A DNA stretch of 64,000 nt from DATEOR01 sp963841425 (GCA_963841425.1 CAWJCL010000001.1:791426-855425); one strand, 5' to 3'. Numbered from the stretch's first letter, positions 32,406 to 41,627 are shown. Numbers and translations are program-made. Notes: generated by a model from the sequence alone, not told the origin.

Positions 32406-33423
32406 GCCGTTCGCGCTCGACGAGCTGAAGGGCTTCTTCCCTGGTCGAGATCGTGCCCGCCGCGCGCTCCTCGGCGACAAGGTCGAGCAGGCGCCCGATC
32501 TCCGGCCCGGGCGGGATCCCGAGCTCGTCTCCGCGCAGAAGCGGCTCCTTCGGCTCGGCCACTCTGGCCGCCTGCACGGCTCCGTAGAGATCGGCGGCGC
32601 CGAGGAAGGCGAGCGCGGTCAGCGCCCACGGCTCGGTCGCACGCCGGAACCGGTGGATGGCGCGGGGCGAGTCGCCCTCGGGTCGCGCCGCGCGAAGCAG
32701 CGTGCGCGCGAGCCGCTTGACCTCGTTCGAGACCGGATAGCGCTCGACGTTCTCGCCGAAGACGACGACAAGCAGGTAGCCGGGCGTGTCGGCGACGTCC
32801 ACCGAGCCGAGCCGCTCCAGGCTGCCGCCGAGGGGCGCCAGGAGGCCGAGCGCGCCCGCTCGCTCGAACCCCGAGGGAGAGAGACGCTCGAGCTCGCCGA
32901 CGATACGCTCGCCAGCGGGGTCGCCGACGAGGCCGGCGTGCCGGCGCACGAGCTTCTCCGTCGGCTCGTCCAGGGCGAAGCCGAGCTCGTCCTCGAGGCG
33001 CACGGCTCGAAGAAGCCGCAGCGGGTCGTTCTCGAAGACCGAAACCGAGACGGCGCGCAGGGTCCGCGACTCGAGGTCTGCTCGCCCCCCGAGCGGGTCG
33101 ACGTAGTCGCCTCCGGCCACCGGTTGCGCGATCGCGTTGATGGTGAAGTCGCGCGTGCCGAGGTCGTCCTCGATCGTCCCGTCGAGCGGCGTGAAGTCGA
33201 CCGTGGTGCCGTCCTTGAAGGCGACGCGCCAGGCACCGTGCTTCTCGGAGAGCGGGAAGACCGCGCCCTTCGAGAGACCCGCGTAGATGCGTGCGGCGAC
33301 CTCGGGATCGGGGGTCGCGACGTCGACGTCCACGACCTGCCTGCCGAGGAGCTCGTCGCGCACCGCGCCGCCCACGAGGTAGGCCTCGACCCCTGCGACC
33401 GCCGTGCGGATGCGGCTATCCAT
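32389..33423 (-). CDS. CCA tRNA nucleotidyltransferase / poly(A) polymerase family
   Basis: The 344-aa class II nucleotidyltransferase has AYLVGGAVRDELLG, the metal-binding DVDVA, DFTPLDG, GTRDFTINAIA and the helical NDPLRLLRAVRLEDELGF domain. Family members add CCA to tRNA 3' ends, which is needed here because tRNA-Pro lacks an encoded CCA. The 344-aa length fits a core enzyme without HD domain; a poly(A) polymerase role cannot be excluded. ATG 33423 overlaps the alr stop by 8 nt, making it the last gene of the HAD-acpS-nnr-alr operon. Confidence 0.87.
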   Translation of the reverse strand: MDSRIRTAVAGVEAYLVGGAVRDELLGRQVVDVDVATPDPEVAARIYAGLSKGAVFPLSEKHGAWRVAFKDGTTVDFTPLDGTIEDDLGTRDFTINAIAQPVAGGDYVDPLGGRADLESRTLRAVSVSVFENDPLRLLRAVRLEDELGFALDEPTEKLVRRHAGLVGDPAGERIVGELERLSPSGFERAGALGLLAPLGGSLERLGSVDVADTPGYLLVVVFGENVERYPVSNEVKRLARTLLRAARPEGDSPRAIHRFRRATEPWALTALAFLGAADLYGAVQAARVAEPKEPLLRGDELGIPPGPEIGRLLDLVAEERAAGTISTREEALQLVERERPSGAT

Positions 33424-34441
33424 CGACGACCCGCCTCTTCGCCCGGCGCGCCTCGGAGACGATGCCCGTCGTGATCTCGTAGTTGATCGTGCCGGCATGG
33501 CAGGCGTGCTCCTCGACGAGAAGGCCGTCGCCGACGAGCGTCACGGGGGCGCCCTCCGCCTCGTCGCCGAGCTCGACCGCGAACGAGTCCATCGAGACCG
33601 TTCCGAGGACGCGCCGGCGCGTGCCGGCCACGAGCACCTCGGTTCCGGTCAGCCCGCGGCGGAAGCCGTCCCCGTAGCCGACCGGGACGAGGCCGATGCG
33701 CATCTCCCGCTCCGCGACGAAGCGGCGTCCGTATCCCGTGCTGTCACCGCTCCTCAGGACCTTGGCCTGGGCAACGTAGCTCCGCCAGGAGAGGACGGGC
33801 GCCAGGCCGTGCTCCTCCGGCACGCGTCCGAAGGGGGAGAGCCCGTAGAGCGCGACGCCGCAGCGGACGGCGTCGAGGCGTGCCTCCGGAATGGAGAGCG
33901 TCGCAGCGCTGTTCGCGATGTGACGGGTCGCGCCGGGAAAGCGCTCGGCGACGGCGGCGAATGCGTCGAGCTGAGCGCGGGCGAACGCCGCGTCGTCGTC
34001 CGCGGTGGCGAGGTGGCTCATGACTCCTACGACGCGGGCGGGGGCGATCCGCCCGGCCTCCTCGGGAGACATGCCGAATCGGCCCATGCCGGTGTCCACC
34101 TTGACGTGAACGGCAAGTCCCTCGGGAAGCCGCGGCGTGGAGACGGCGATCTCGAGCCCCGCTTCCCGCGCCACGTGCTCCTCCGCCCCGGCGAGCGGGC
34201 TCAGGACGAGGATGCGCGCACCTGCGCGTTCGGCGCGGAGCGCCGCTCCCTCCTTCACCGTCGCCACGCAGAGGGCCTGCGCCCCACCTTCGAGCGCGGC
34301 CCGGGCACAGTCCAGGGCGCCGTGGCCGTAGGCATCCGCCTTGACGACCGCCCAGAGCTCGGCGCCGCCGGCAGCGGACGCGAGCGCCGCCGCGTTCCGG
34401 CGCAGCGCGCCGAGGTCGATCGTGATCTCGGACCGGCTCAT
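33416..34441 (-). CDS. alr: Alanine racemase
   Basis: A 341-aa PLP enzyme converting L- to D-alanine for peptidoglycan. The PLP lysine is Lys34 (VVKADAYGHG). The substrate/PLP region HVKVDTGMGRFGM, NSAATL, GVALYGLSPFG, GYGDGFRRGL and the catalytic-Tyr region (MDSFAVEL, where Phe replaces the usual Q/M-type residue) are recognisable. Length is slightly short but complete. It lies 12 bp after nnr and overlaps the CCA enzyme gene. Confidence 0.94.
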   Translation of the reverse strand: MSRSEITIDLGALRRNAAALASAAGGAELWAVVKADAYGHGALDCARAALEGGAQALCVATVKEGAALRAERAGARILVLSPLAGAEEHVAREAGLEIAVSTPRLPEGLAVHVKVDTGMGRFGMSPEEAGRIAPARVVGVMSHLATADDDAAFARAQLDAFAAVAERFPGATRHIANSAATLSIPEARLDAVRCGVALYGLSPFGRVPEEHGLAPVLSWRSYVAQAKVLRSGDSTGYGRRFVAEREMRIGLVPVGYGDGFRRGLTGTEVLVAGTRRRVLGTVSMDSFAVELGDEAEGAPVTLVGDGLLVEEHACHAGTINYEITTGIVSEARRAKRRVVDG

Positions 34442-34453
34442 CGGACGCCGAGG

Positions 34454-35926
34454 TTAGCGGGAGAGGATCGGCGACAGAGCCTCGACGACGTCGCTCGCGA
34501 TCATCCCGGCGGTCCCGTGGGTCTCGCCCGCACGCCGGGCCGCTGCCCCGCCGGCAGCCGCGGCCGCCGCAGCGCCCACCTTCCCGTCCATTCCCTTGGA
34601 GAGAAACGCAGCGACGATCCCGGTGAGGACGTCGCCGGTGCCGGCCGTCGCGAGCCCGGGGTTGCCGAGGTCGCAGACGAGGACTCCCTTGCCCGGAGAC
34701 GCGACCAGCGTGTCTACGCCCTTGAGGAGGAGGACTGCGCCGACTTCGTCGGCGCCCGTCTGCACGGCGTTCAGCCGGCGGGCCGACACGGCGCTCGAGT
34801 TTCGCCCGAGCAGGCGGGCGAGCTCGCCCACGTGCGGCGTGAGGACCGTTGGCGCATCGCGCGAGAAGACCCAGTCCAGGTGACCCGCGACGGCCCACAA
34901 GCCGTCCGCGTCGAGAACGACCGGCCTGTCGAGCCGGTCGAGGAGGTAGCCGATCAGGGCGCGGACGGCGTCCGTCCGCCCGATCCCGGGGCCGATCGCG
35001 ACGGCCGTCGCCTTGTCCGCCGCCTCGACGATGGCGTCCGCCGCGTCCATGGTCATGACTCCGCCCTCGTCCGCGCACGGCCTGCTCATCACCTCGAGAA
35101 GCCGCTGCTCGAAGACGAGATTCAGCGACGCAGGCACGCAAACGGTCACGATCCCGGCCCCCGCCCGGAGCGCTGCCTCGGCGGTCAGGCACGGCGCGCC
35201 GGTCTTCCCCGTCGAGCCGCCCACGACGAGCACGGAGCCGGCTGTGTACTTGTTGTCCCCGGGCCCGCGGCGCGGAACCTGGTGGAGGATCTGCTCGGTG
35301 ACGCGCTCGTGCCGCGTGCGGCAGGGTTGGAGCCCGATGTCGACGACCTCGACGTCGCCGGCGTGGAAGCGGCCAGGAGCCACGACGAGCCCGATCTTCC
35401 GCCCGTGGAAGGTGACCGTGGCCTCGGCCTCGACCGCCGCTCCCGCGACCTCTCCCGTCGAGGCGTCGACTCCGCTCGGCACGTCCACCGAGACGATCGG
35501 AACGCCGAGCCCGTTGAGCCTTTCGATCGTGCGCGCGGCCTCGTCTCTCGGCTTCCCGGAGAAGCCGGTGCCGAAGAGCGCGTCCACGGCCACGTCCCCG
35601 CCCCCCGGCTCGGCGAAGGGGATCTTCAGCACGCGAGCGCGTCCGAGATTCTCGGCGGCGTCCCCGGTGATCTTCGCCTCGGGGCCTCCGAGCACGATCT
35701 CGACAGTCCTGCCCGCTTCGTGGAGCGTGCGTGCGACGACGAGCCCGTCGCCCCCGTTTGAGCCCGTCCCACACCAGACCGCCACGCTGCGGGCGTCCGG
35801 GTAGCGGCGCAGCACAGCCTCTGCCGCCGCGCTCCCGGCTCGCTCCATGAGCTCGATCATCGGGCCGTCGTGGGCCTCCTCGGCCGCCCGCATCTCCTCC
35901 GCTGTGTAGAGCCGCTCAGTCCACAT
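34454..35926 (-). CDS. nnr: Bifunctional NAD(P)HX epimerase/dehydratase
   Basis: The 490-aa fusion repairs hydrated NAD(P)H. The N-terminal YjeF_N epimerase half has GTGSNGGDGLVVARTL, VDALFGTGFSG and SVDVPSGVDASTG. The C-terminal ADP/ATP-dependent dehydratase half has NKYTAGSVLVVGGSTGKTGA, GPGIGRT, VVLDADGLW, LTPHVGELARLLG and GNPGLATAGTGDVLTG. ATG 35926 overlaps the acpS end by 11 nt; an upstream ATG at 35944 is also possible. Part of the HAD-acpS-nnr-alr-CCA operon. Confidence 0.94.
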   Translation of the reverse strand: MWTERLYTAEEMRAAEEAHDGPMIELMERAGSAAAEAVLRRYPDARSVAVWCGTGSNGGDGLVVARTLHEAGRTVEIVLGGPEAKITGDAAENLGRARVLKIPFAEPGGGDVAVDALFGTGFSGKPRDEAARTIERLNGLGVPIVSVDVPSGVDASTGEVAGAAVEAEATVTFHGRKIGLVVAPGRFHAGDVEVVDIGLQPCRTRHERVTEQILHQVPRRGPGDNKYTAGSVLVVGGSTGKTGAPCLTAEAALRAGAGIVTVCVPASLNLVFEQRLLEVMSRPCADEGGVMTMDAADAIVEAADKATAVAIGPGIGRTDAVRALIGYLLDRLDRPVVLDADGLWAVAGHLDWVFSRDAPTVLTPHVGELARLLGRNSSAVSARRLNAVQTGADEVGAVLLLKGVDTLVASPGKGVLVCDLGNPGLATAGTGDVLTGIVAAFLSKGMDGKVGAAAAAAAGGAAARRAGETHGTAGMIASDVVEALSPILSR

Positions 35927-36290
35927 CGACGTCGCGGACGACACAGACCGCGGCGGCCAGCTCGCGCGAGTGGGTCATCGAAAGGTCGAGCTCGCCGGCT
36001 TCGTTTCGCCGCGCCCAGTCCGCCACCCGGCCGGAGAGCCTCACGCCAGGCTTCGGCCGCCCCGAGATCTCGACGTCCCGCCAGGCGAAGGCCCGCGCCA
36101 CTCCGAAGCCGAGGGCCTTTCCGACGGCCTCCTTGCCGGCGAAGCGGGCGGCGTAGTGCTGCGGCGGGTTGGGCCGCGAATCGCAGTAGGAGCGCTCCGC
36201 CTGGGTGAAGACGCGGTCGCGGAAGGAGGGGTAGCGCTCCAGCGTGCGCCGGATCCGCCCGATCTCGATGAGGTCGAGGCCAACCTTCAC
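35916..36290 (-). CDS. acpS: Holo-[acyl-carrier-protein] synthase
   Basis: The 124-aa phosphopantetheinyl transferase activates ACP. Metal-binding Asp is in VGLDLIEIGRI and the catalytic Glu in RFAGKEAVGKALG. WRDVEISG and LSMTHSRELAAAVCVV complete the family pattern. GTG 36290 overlaps the upstream HAD gene by GTGA. Length is typical (about 120-130). Confidence 0.94.
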   Translation of the reverse strand: MKVGLDLIEIGRIRRTLERYPSFRDRVFTQAERSYCDSRPNPPQHYAARFAGKEAVGKALGFGVARAFAWRDVEISGRPKPGVRLSGRVADWARRNEAGELDLSMTHSRELAAAVCVVRDVDVD

Positions 36291-37063
36291 GCGCCGTCCA
36301 GGTAGGACGGCAGGTCTGCGATCGAGTCGACGACGGCGTCGGGCTGCGGCTTCGCATCCTCGAGCGCGGCGGGCCTGAACTTGCCGGTGCGGACGAGCAC
36401 GCCGCGCATGCCGATGGCCTTCGCGCCGCCGATGTCCGCCTCGACGTCGTCCCCCACCATGACTGCCTCGGCAGGCGCGGCCTTCACCTCGGCGAGCGCC
36501 GCCTGGAAGTAGGCCGCAGTCGGCTTGCCGACGACCTCGGCCTCGACGCCCGCCGCGTACTCGAGCCCTGCGACGAACGCGCCCGAGTCGAGGAGCGGGC
36601 CTCGGCTCGTCTGCCACCACCTGTTCTTGTGCAGGCACACGAGGCGCGCTCCCTCGCGGAGCTCCGCGTAGGCCTGGTTGAGCCGCTCGTAGGAAAAGAC
36701 CTCCGCCGTCTCCTCGCTCTCGTCGGCACCGCCGAGGAGCACGGCGTCGGCGCCGTCCTCGACGAGCTCGACGTACTCGGCGAGGTCCTCGCGGATCGAG
36801 CTCATGACCAGCGCGAGCACGCGCTTCCCCTGTAGGAGCTTTCCCGCGGCGAGCGGGGTCGTCGAAATGTCCTCGCTCTCCAGGTCGAAGCCGATGGACT
36901 GGAGCTCGCCCGCGAGGGCAATGCGGGCCTGCGTCGTGTTGTTCGTGACGAAGCGAAGGCGATGGCCGCCGTCCCGGAGAGCCCGCACGGCATCTGGCGC
37001 GCCGGGCACCGCCTCGCCCGAAACGTGCAGGACGCCGTCGATGTCCAGCAGAATCGCGGTCAT
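36287..37063 (-). CDS. HAD-IIA family phosphatase (LHPP/NagD-like)
   Basis: The 258-aa product has motif I LLDIDGVLHVSG, motif II RFVTNNTTQ, the motif-III lysine in VVGKPTAAYF, and motif IV MVGDDVEADIGGAKAIGM. A large type-IIA cap (about 85-180) carries LHKNRWWQTSRGPLLDSGAF, which resembles LHPP-type (phosphohistidine/phospholysine) phosphatases more than NagD. Substrate not proven. ATG 37063 is preceded by TAGACT (37077-37072) at 8 nt, making this the promoter-proximal gene of the five-gene operon. Confidence 0.85.
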   Translation of the reverse strand: MTAILLDIDGVLHVSGEAVPGAPDAVRALRDGGHRLRFVTNNTTQARIALAGELQSIGFDLESEDISTTPLAAGKLLQGKRVLALVMSSIREDLAEYVELVEDGADAVLLGGADESEETAEVFSYERLNQAYAELREGARLVCLHKNRWWQTSRGPLLDSGAFVAGLEYAAGVEAEVVGKPTAAYFQAALAEVKAAPAEAVMVGDDVEADIGGAKAIGMRGVLVRTGKFRPAALEDAKPQPDAVVDSIADLPSYLDGA

Positions 37064-37106
37064 CGCACGCGAGTCTATTCAGGTACTGAGCCGGCTGGCG
37101 ATCCCC

Positions 37107-37475
37107 GTGGAGGAGATCGGCTTCCGCTACTCGCGCTCGAGCGGGCCGGGCGGCCAGCACGCGCAGAAGACGGAAACGCGCGTCGAAGCGCTTTTCGACG
37201 TGGACGCGTCGGAGACCCTCTCGGACGCACAGAAGGCGCGGCTTCGGCGGCGCGTCGGCCCGGTGGTCAGGGCTCTTGCGCAGGATGAGCGGAGCCGCAC
37301 GCGAAACCGCGAGCTCGCCCTCGACCGGCTCGCGGCGGCCATTCGAGCGGGCCTGCGAGTCGAGCGGAAGCGCCGCGCGACGAAGCCGACGGCCGCGGCG
37401 CGCGAACGGCGTCTCGGCGAGAAGAAGCGACGCGGCACGACGAAGCGCCTCAGGCAGGCGCCCGACGACGATTGA
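37107..37475 (+). CDS. arfB: Peptidyl-tRNA hydrolase ArfB (YaeJ), GGQ ribosome rescue factor
   Basis: The product carries FRYSRSSGPGGQHAQKTETR with the catalytic GGQ, and a long basic C-terminal tail (ERKRRATKPTAAARERRLGE) that enters the mRNA channel. ArfB hydrolyses peptidyl-tRNA on stalled ribosomes. GTG 37107 yields 122 aa, but family similarity (the SRLAIP segment) begins about seven codons earlier, where the only candidate is CTG 37086. The true start may therefore be non-canonical. Confidence 0.85.
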   Translation: MEEIGFRYSRSSGPGGQHAQKTETRVEALFDVDASETLSDAQKARLRRRVGPVVRALAQDERSRTRNRELALDRLAAAIRAGLRVERKRRATKPTAAARERRLGEKKRRGTTKRLRQAPDDD

Positions 37476-37568
37476 CGATTTCGACGCGAATGCTCCCAGA
37501 CCCGCGCGTCCGCGAGCGCTAGGGTCGAAACCGGAGGGAGGCTCGCGGTGGCCCCAGGCGCACCTGGC

Positions 37569-39395
37569 CTATTCGACGGTGACCGTCTTGGCCAAGTTCC
37601 GCGGCTGGTCGATGTTGAGCCCACGCAGGCGGGCGATCCTGTACGCGAGGAGCTGGAGCGGGACGACAGCCAGCGCAGCCTGCAGGAAGGGATGCGTCCT
37701 CGGCACGTAGACGACGTCGTCTGCGTGGTGCTGGATGTCCTCGTTGCCGTCGGTTGCGATCGCGATCACCTCCGCGCCGCGCGCCCGCACCTCCTGGATG
37801 TTCGACACGACCTTGTCGTAGACGTGCGAGTCGGTCGCGATGCAGACCACCGGCGTCTGCTCGTCGAGAAGCGCAATCGGCCCGTGCTTCATCTCGCCCG
37901 CCGAGTAGGCATCGGTCGGGATGTAGGAGAGCTCCTTGAGCTTGAGCGCCCCCTCCAGGCAGAGCGGCAGGCCGATATGCCGGCCGAGGTAGAGGAAGAA
38001 GGGCGCCTCGTAGTGACGCTGGGCGATCTCCTCGATCGGATGGTCGCCGTCGAGGTACGCACCGATCTTGGCGGGGAGCGCCGAGACCTCGTCGAGGAGC
38101 GTCTTGATCTCGTCCTGCGGCAGCGTGCTCCGCACCTGGGCGAGGTGGAGCGCAAGAAGATAGAGCAGCGTCACCTGGGCCGTGAAGGTCTTCGTCGCGG
38201 CGACGCTCATCTCGATCCCCGCCCGCGTGTAGAGAACACGGTCGGCCTCCTGGGTGATCTGGGTCCCCATCATGTTCGTGATCGCGAGCGTCCTCGCGCC
38301 GCTCTCCCGCGCAAGCCGCAGCGCGTGAACCGTGTCGCGGGTCTCGCCGGACTGGGAGATGCCGACGACGAGGGTGTCCTTCGTGAGAACCGGGTTGCGG
38401 TAGCGCCATTCGCTCGCGATGTCGGGCTCGCACGGGATGCGCGCCCACTCCTCGACGACGTACCGGCCGACGAGACCGGCGTGGTAGGCGGTGCCCGTCG
38501 CGAGGACGACCATGCGGCGGAGGTTCTGCGTCTCGAGCTCGGTCAGGCCGATGTCGTCGAAATCGAGCGCGCCGCCGCGGACGCGCTCGCCGATCGTCTC
38601 TGCGACCGCCTGCGGCTGCTCGTAGATCTCTTTGAGCATGAACGTCTCGTAGCCCTGCTTCTCGGCGTCCTCGTCGTCCCAGTCGACCTCGAACTCCTCC
38701 CGTTCCCGCGGGCCGTCGTCGACGGAGACGAACGCGGCACCGTCCTTCGTGATCGCGACGATCTCGCCGTCCTCGATCAGCTGCACGCGCCTCGTATCCC
38801 GCAGGAACGCGGCGATGGACGAGGCGAGGAACATCTCTTCGTCGCCGATGCCGACCACGAGCGGGCACTGAAGCCGGGCGCCGACGAGCATCCCCGGGTG
38901 CTCGCGGTGGATGACGACGAAAGCGAAATGACCCTCGAGCTGCGCGTAGGCCTTGGCGACCGCGTCGGCGAGGTCGCCTTCGTAGAAGCGCTCGACGAGA
39001 TGGGCGACGACCTCGGCGTCGGTCTCCGAGCTGAACCCGTGGCCTTCCTCGACCAGCGAGTCCTTGAGCTCGCGGAAGTTCTCAACAATCCCGTTGAGCA
39101 CGACCGCGACCTCGTCCTCCACGCACCCGGTCAGCGGATGCGCGTTCTCGAAAGAGACTCTGCCGTGTGTGGCCCAGCGCGTGTGTCCGACTCCGGTGGT
39201 CGAAGCCGAGCCTCCCGGGCCAGTTGCGGCCTTCAGCTGGTCGAGGTTCCCGACGGCCCGGACGTAGTCGAGGCCCTCGTCTTCGAGTAGTGCGATTCCG
39301 GCCGAGTCATACCCGCGGTACTCGAGGCGCTCGAGCCCGTGAAGGAGGAGGGGGTGCGCCTCCCGGGAGCCCACGTATCCGATGATTCCGCACAC
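37569..39395 (-). CDS. glmS: Glutamine-fructose-6-phosphate aminotransferase (isomerizing)
   Basis: The 608-aa enzyme makes glucosamine-6-phosphate from fructose-6-P and glutamine. The N-terminal glutaminase begins MCGIIGYVGSR with nucleophile Cys2, followed by RLEYRGYDSAGIA and VGHTRWATHG. Two SIS domains contain GTAYHAGLVG, GISQSGETRDT and DAYSAGEMKHGPIALL. The C-terminus is LRGLNIDQPRNLAKTVTVE. It starts with GTG 39395 behind a G-rich ribosome site. It lies downstream of glmM but is separated by a terminator, so the two are probably separate transcripts. No glmS ribozyme is visible. Confidence 0.97.
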   Translation of the reverse strand: MCGIIGYVGSREAHPLLLHGLERLEYRGYDSAGIALLEDEGLDYVRAVGNLDQLKAATGPGGSASTTGVGHTRWATHGRVSFENAHPLTGCVEDEVAVVLNGIVENFRELKDSLVEEGHGFSSETDAEVVAHLVERFYEGDLADAVAKAYAQLEGHFAFVVIHREHPGMLVGARLQCPLVVGIGDEEMFLASSIAAFLRDTRRVQLIEDGEIVAITKDGAAFVSVDDGPREREEFEVDWDDEDAEKQGYETFMLKEIYEQPQAVAETIGERVRGGALDFDDIGLTELETQNLRRMVVLATGTAYHAGLVGRYVVEEWARIPCEPDIASEWRYRNPVLTKDTLVVGISQSGETRDTVHALRLARESGARTLAITNMMGTQITQEADRVLYTRAGIEMSVAATKTFTAQVTLLYLLALHLAQVRSTLPQDEIKTLLDEVSALPAKIGAYLDGDHPIEEIAQRHYEAPFFLYLGRHIGLPLCLEGALKLKELSYIPTDAYSAGEMKHGPIALLDEQTPVVCIATDSHVYDKVVSNIQEVRARGAEVIAIATDGNEDIQHHADDVVYVPRTHPFLQAALAVVPLQLLAYRIARLRGLNIDQPRNLAKTVTVE

Positions 39396-39478
39396 CAGGA
39401 ACCCCCTTTCTTCGAGCGCTCGATTCGTCCTCGGCCGGGTTTTTCGGCGCCCCTTTTCCCGAAACCCGCCCGAAGACG

Positions 39479-39501
39479 AAAACGCCCGGCTTCAGCCGAG
39501 C
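39479..39501 (-). terminator. Intrinsic terminator overlapping the glmM stop
   Basis: On the minus strand GCTCGGC-TGAA-GCCGGGC (7 bp, one U-G pair) is followed by GTTTT. The glmM TGA lies in the loop. The 96-bp gap to glmS holds this and a purine-rich ribosome site. Confidence 0.65.
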
Positions 39502-40760
39502 TCTCGCGAGACGAGAGTCGCGATCCTACCACAGAGACTTTCCGCAGTTTCCTCGGTTTCCGCCTCGACGAGGATCCGGACGAGAGGCTCCGTTCCGGAC
39601 GGGCGAACCACGACGCGGCCCCCGGCTGCCAGGGCGTCGATCTCCTCCCTGAGGGCCGCAGGAATCTCCTTGGAACGCACCGGGACGTCGGCCCTCGCCT
39701 GCGGCAGCTTGCGCATCTCGGAGGCGAGGTCGCGAAGAGTGCGCCCGCTCTCGCGTAGCGCCCGGCCGAGGAGGAGGGCGCCCACCAGGCCGTCCCCGGT
39801 CGTATGGCCATCGAGGTACATGATGTGGCCGGACTGCTCGCCGCCGAGCTTCCCGCCCTCCCGGCGAAGCGCCTCGAGGACGTAGCGGTCGCCGACAGGG
39901 GTCGTCAGGACGCGGATCCCCCGCTGCTCCATGAGCCGGTGGAGGCCGAGGTTCGTCATCTCCGTGACGGCGACGAGGTCGACACCGAGGTGAAGTGCGA
40001 CGACGGCAACGATCTCGTCGCCGTCAAGCTGCTCTCCCTCGGCGTCCACGGCGAGCATGCGGTCTCCGTCGCCGTCGAATGCCACGCCGAGATCGAACTC
40101 ACCGCCCCGCACCGTCTCCGAGAGGAGGCGCATGTCGGTCGCGCCGCAGCCGACGTTGATGTTCGTGCCATCCGGTCTGTTTCCTATGATGACAACATGA
40201 GCACCGAGCCTCTCCAGCGCCCGCGGGCCCACTTCGAACATCGCGCCGTTCGCACAGTCGACGGCGACCCTGAGCCCGTCCAAGGGCACGCCGAAGCGCT
40301 GGCAGACGAGCGCGATGTAGCGCTCCGCGTAGTCATCGGGCGCCGCCTCCTGCTCGGGTGCGGAAGGCTGCGAGACTGCCCCAGGAGCGTCCAGCAAGGC
40401 CTCGATCGCCTCCTCTTCTTCGTCCTCGAGCTTCCAGCCGCCGCGAAAGAACTTCACGCCGTTGTAGTCCGGCGGGTTGTGGGAGGCCGAGATGACGGCA
40501 GCGGACTCTTCGGCGAGGAGCGCGACGGCGGGCGTCGGCAGGATCCCGCCGCGAATCGTGCGCGATCCTCCGGCGGCCAGGCCCTTTTCGAGAGCCCGTT
40601 CGAGCTCAGGTCCGGACGCGCGTGTGTCCCGCCCGAGCAGCACAGACTCGCCGCTGCTCCAGCGGGCGTAAGCGGTGCCGAGGCGCTCGACGAGGTCGGC
40701 AGTCAGCCCCTCGCCGACCACCCCTCGGACCCCGTCGGTCCCGAAGTGTCGCCGCGGCAA
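39492..40760 (-). CDS. glmM: Phosphoglucosamine mutase
   Basis: A 422-aa alpha-D-phosphohexomutase interconverting GlcN-6-P and GlcN-1-P. It starts RHFGTDGVRGVVG. Active-site phosphoserine is Ser93 (VISASHNPPDYNG). The metal loop DGDGDR is at 229-234. Sugar-binding GGEQSGHIMYLDGHTTGDG and the phosphate-binding RPSGTEPLVRILVEA are intact. It lies 3 bp after rpsI in the same direction, so it can be co-transcribed with rplM-rpsI. A terminator follows. Confidence 0.96.
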   Translation of the reverse strand: MPRRHFGTDGVRGVVGEGLTADLVERLGTAYARWSSGESVLLGRDTRASGPELERALEKGLAAGGSRTIRGGILPTPAVALLAEESAAVISASHNPPDYNGVKFFRGGWKLEDEEEEAIEALLDAPGAVSQPSAPEQEAAPDDYAERYIALVCQRFGVPLDGLRVAVDCANGAMFEVGPRALERLGAHVVIIGNRPDGTNINVGCGATDMRLLSETVRGGEFDLGVAFDGDGDRMLAVDAEGEQLDGDEIVAVVALHLGVDLVAVTEMTNLGLHRLMEQRGIRVLTTPVGDRYVLEALRREGGKLGGEQSGHIMYLDGHTTGDGLVGALLLGRALRESGRTLRDLASEMRKLPQARADVPVRSKEIPAALREEIDALAAGGRVVVRPSGTEPLVRILVEAETEETAESLCGRIATLVSRELG

Positions 40761-40763
40761 GGT

Positions 40764-41159
40764 CTAGCGCTTGGAGAACTGCGGCGCCTTGCGCGCCTTG
40801 TGCAGACCGGCCTTCTTACGCTCGACCACACGCGCGTCGCGCGTCAGGAATCCCTCGCGCTTGAGGACGGTGCGAAGCTCGGGATCGGCTTCGACGAGAG
40901 CCCGCGCGATCCCGTGGCGGAGCGCGCCGGCCTGGCCGGTGGGGCCGCCGCCGTGCAGACGTGCGCGGAGGTCGAACTTGCCCTCGACTCCGGCGACGCG
41001 GAGCGGAGCAGTTGCGAGCGCCTGCAGCACCTGCCTCGGAAAGTACTCCTCGATCGTCCGTCCGTTGATCCAGGTCGACCCGTCGCCCGGGCGCAGAATC
41101 ACGCGCGCCACGGAGGTCTTCCGCTTCCCGGTGCCCTGGTATTGCGCGATCTGGCTCAC
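40764..41159 (-). CDS. rpsI: 30S ribosomal protein S9
   Basis: A 131-aa S9 protein: YQGTGKRKTSVARVILRPG near the start, HGGGPTGQAGALRHGIARAL in the middle, and the characteristic C-terminus KKAGLHKARKAPQFSKR. It starts at GTG 41159, overlapping the rplM stop (GTGA). Confidence 0.98.
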   Translation of the reverse strand: MSQIAQYQGTGKRKTSVARVILRPGDGSTWINGRTIEEYFPRQVLQALATAPLRVAGVEGKFDLRARLHGGGPTGQAGALRHGIARALVEADPELRTVLKREGFLTRDARVVERKKAGLHKARKAPQFSKR

Positions 41160-41587
41160 GACTCGGGAAGCGGTTGCGGGTTCTGGGCGCTGTGCGGATG
41201 CTCGGGACCGGCGTACACCTTCAGCTTCGTGAGCTGCTGGCGGGCGAGGCGGTTGCGGGGAAGCATCCCCTTCACCGCCTTGCGGATGACCTCGGTCGGT
41301 CGCCGGTCGAGCTGCTCGGCCAGGGTACGGCTGCGAAGCCCGCCCGGGTAGCCGGAGTGGCGGTAGTAGATCTTCGCCGCGCGCTTGTTCCCGGTGACGC
41401 TGATCTTCTCCGCGTTCACGACGACGACGAAGTCACCGGTGTCCACGTGCGGCGTGAACTCGGCCTTGCGCTTGCCGCGCAGCGTGTCCGCGATCCGGGT
41501 CGCCAGCCGGCCGAGGGTCTGGCCCTCCGCGTCGACGACGTACCACTGCCGCTCGATCTCGCTCGCTTTGGCGCTGTAGGTCTTCAT
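41156..41587 (-). CDS. rplM: 50S ribosomal protein L13
   Basis: A 143-aa L13 protein: WYVVDAEGQTLGRLATRIAD, GDFVVVVNAEKISVTGNK, KIYYRHSGYPGG and VKGMLPRNRLARQQLTKLKV. ATG 41587 is preferred over the adjacent GTG 41590. The rplM-rpsI pair is the usual order. The 53-bp leader contains an extended -10 and a terminator-like hairpin (next entries), which suggests autogenous control as known for L13 leaders in other bacteria. Confidence 0.98.
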   Translation of the reverse strand: MKTYSAKASEIERQWYVVDAEGQTLGRLATRIADTLRGKRKAEFTPHVDTGDFVVVVNAEKISVTGNKRAAKIYYRHSGYPGGLRSRTLAEQLDRRPTEVIRKAVKGMLPRNRLARQQLTKLKVYAGPEHPHSAQNPQPLPES

Positions 41588-41594
41588 CACACAG

Positions 41595-41621
41595 AAAATC
41601 GGCGGACCGGGCGTCCGCCGA
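41595..41621 (-). promoter_or_regulatory. Terminator-like hairpin in the rplM leader
   Basis: On the minus strand TCGGCGGAC (41621-41613) pairs perfectly with GTCCGCCGA (41607-41599) around loop GCCCG and is followed by TTTT (41598-41595). It lies 20 nt after the MFS stop and ends 7 nt before the rplM ATG. It may terminate MFS transcription, or act as an L13-responsive leader. Confidence 0.6.
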
Positions 41622-41627
41622 GGGCCG

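Noticed and set aside
33404..35761. Long plus-strand open frame opposite alr and nnr
   Set aside because: No recognisable motif, and opposite two enzymes with complete active sites.
39396..39491. glmS ribozyme upstream of glmS
   Set aside because: The gap is only 96 bp, mostly taken by the glmM terminator, and lacks the ribozyme core.
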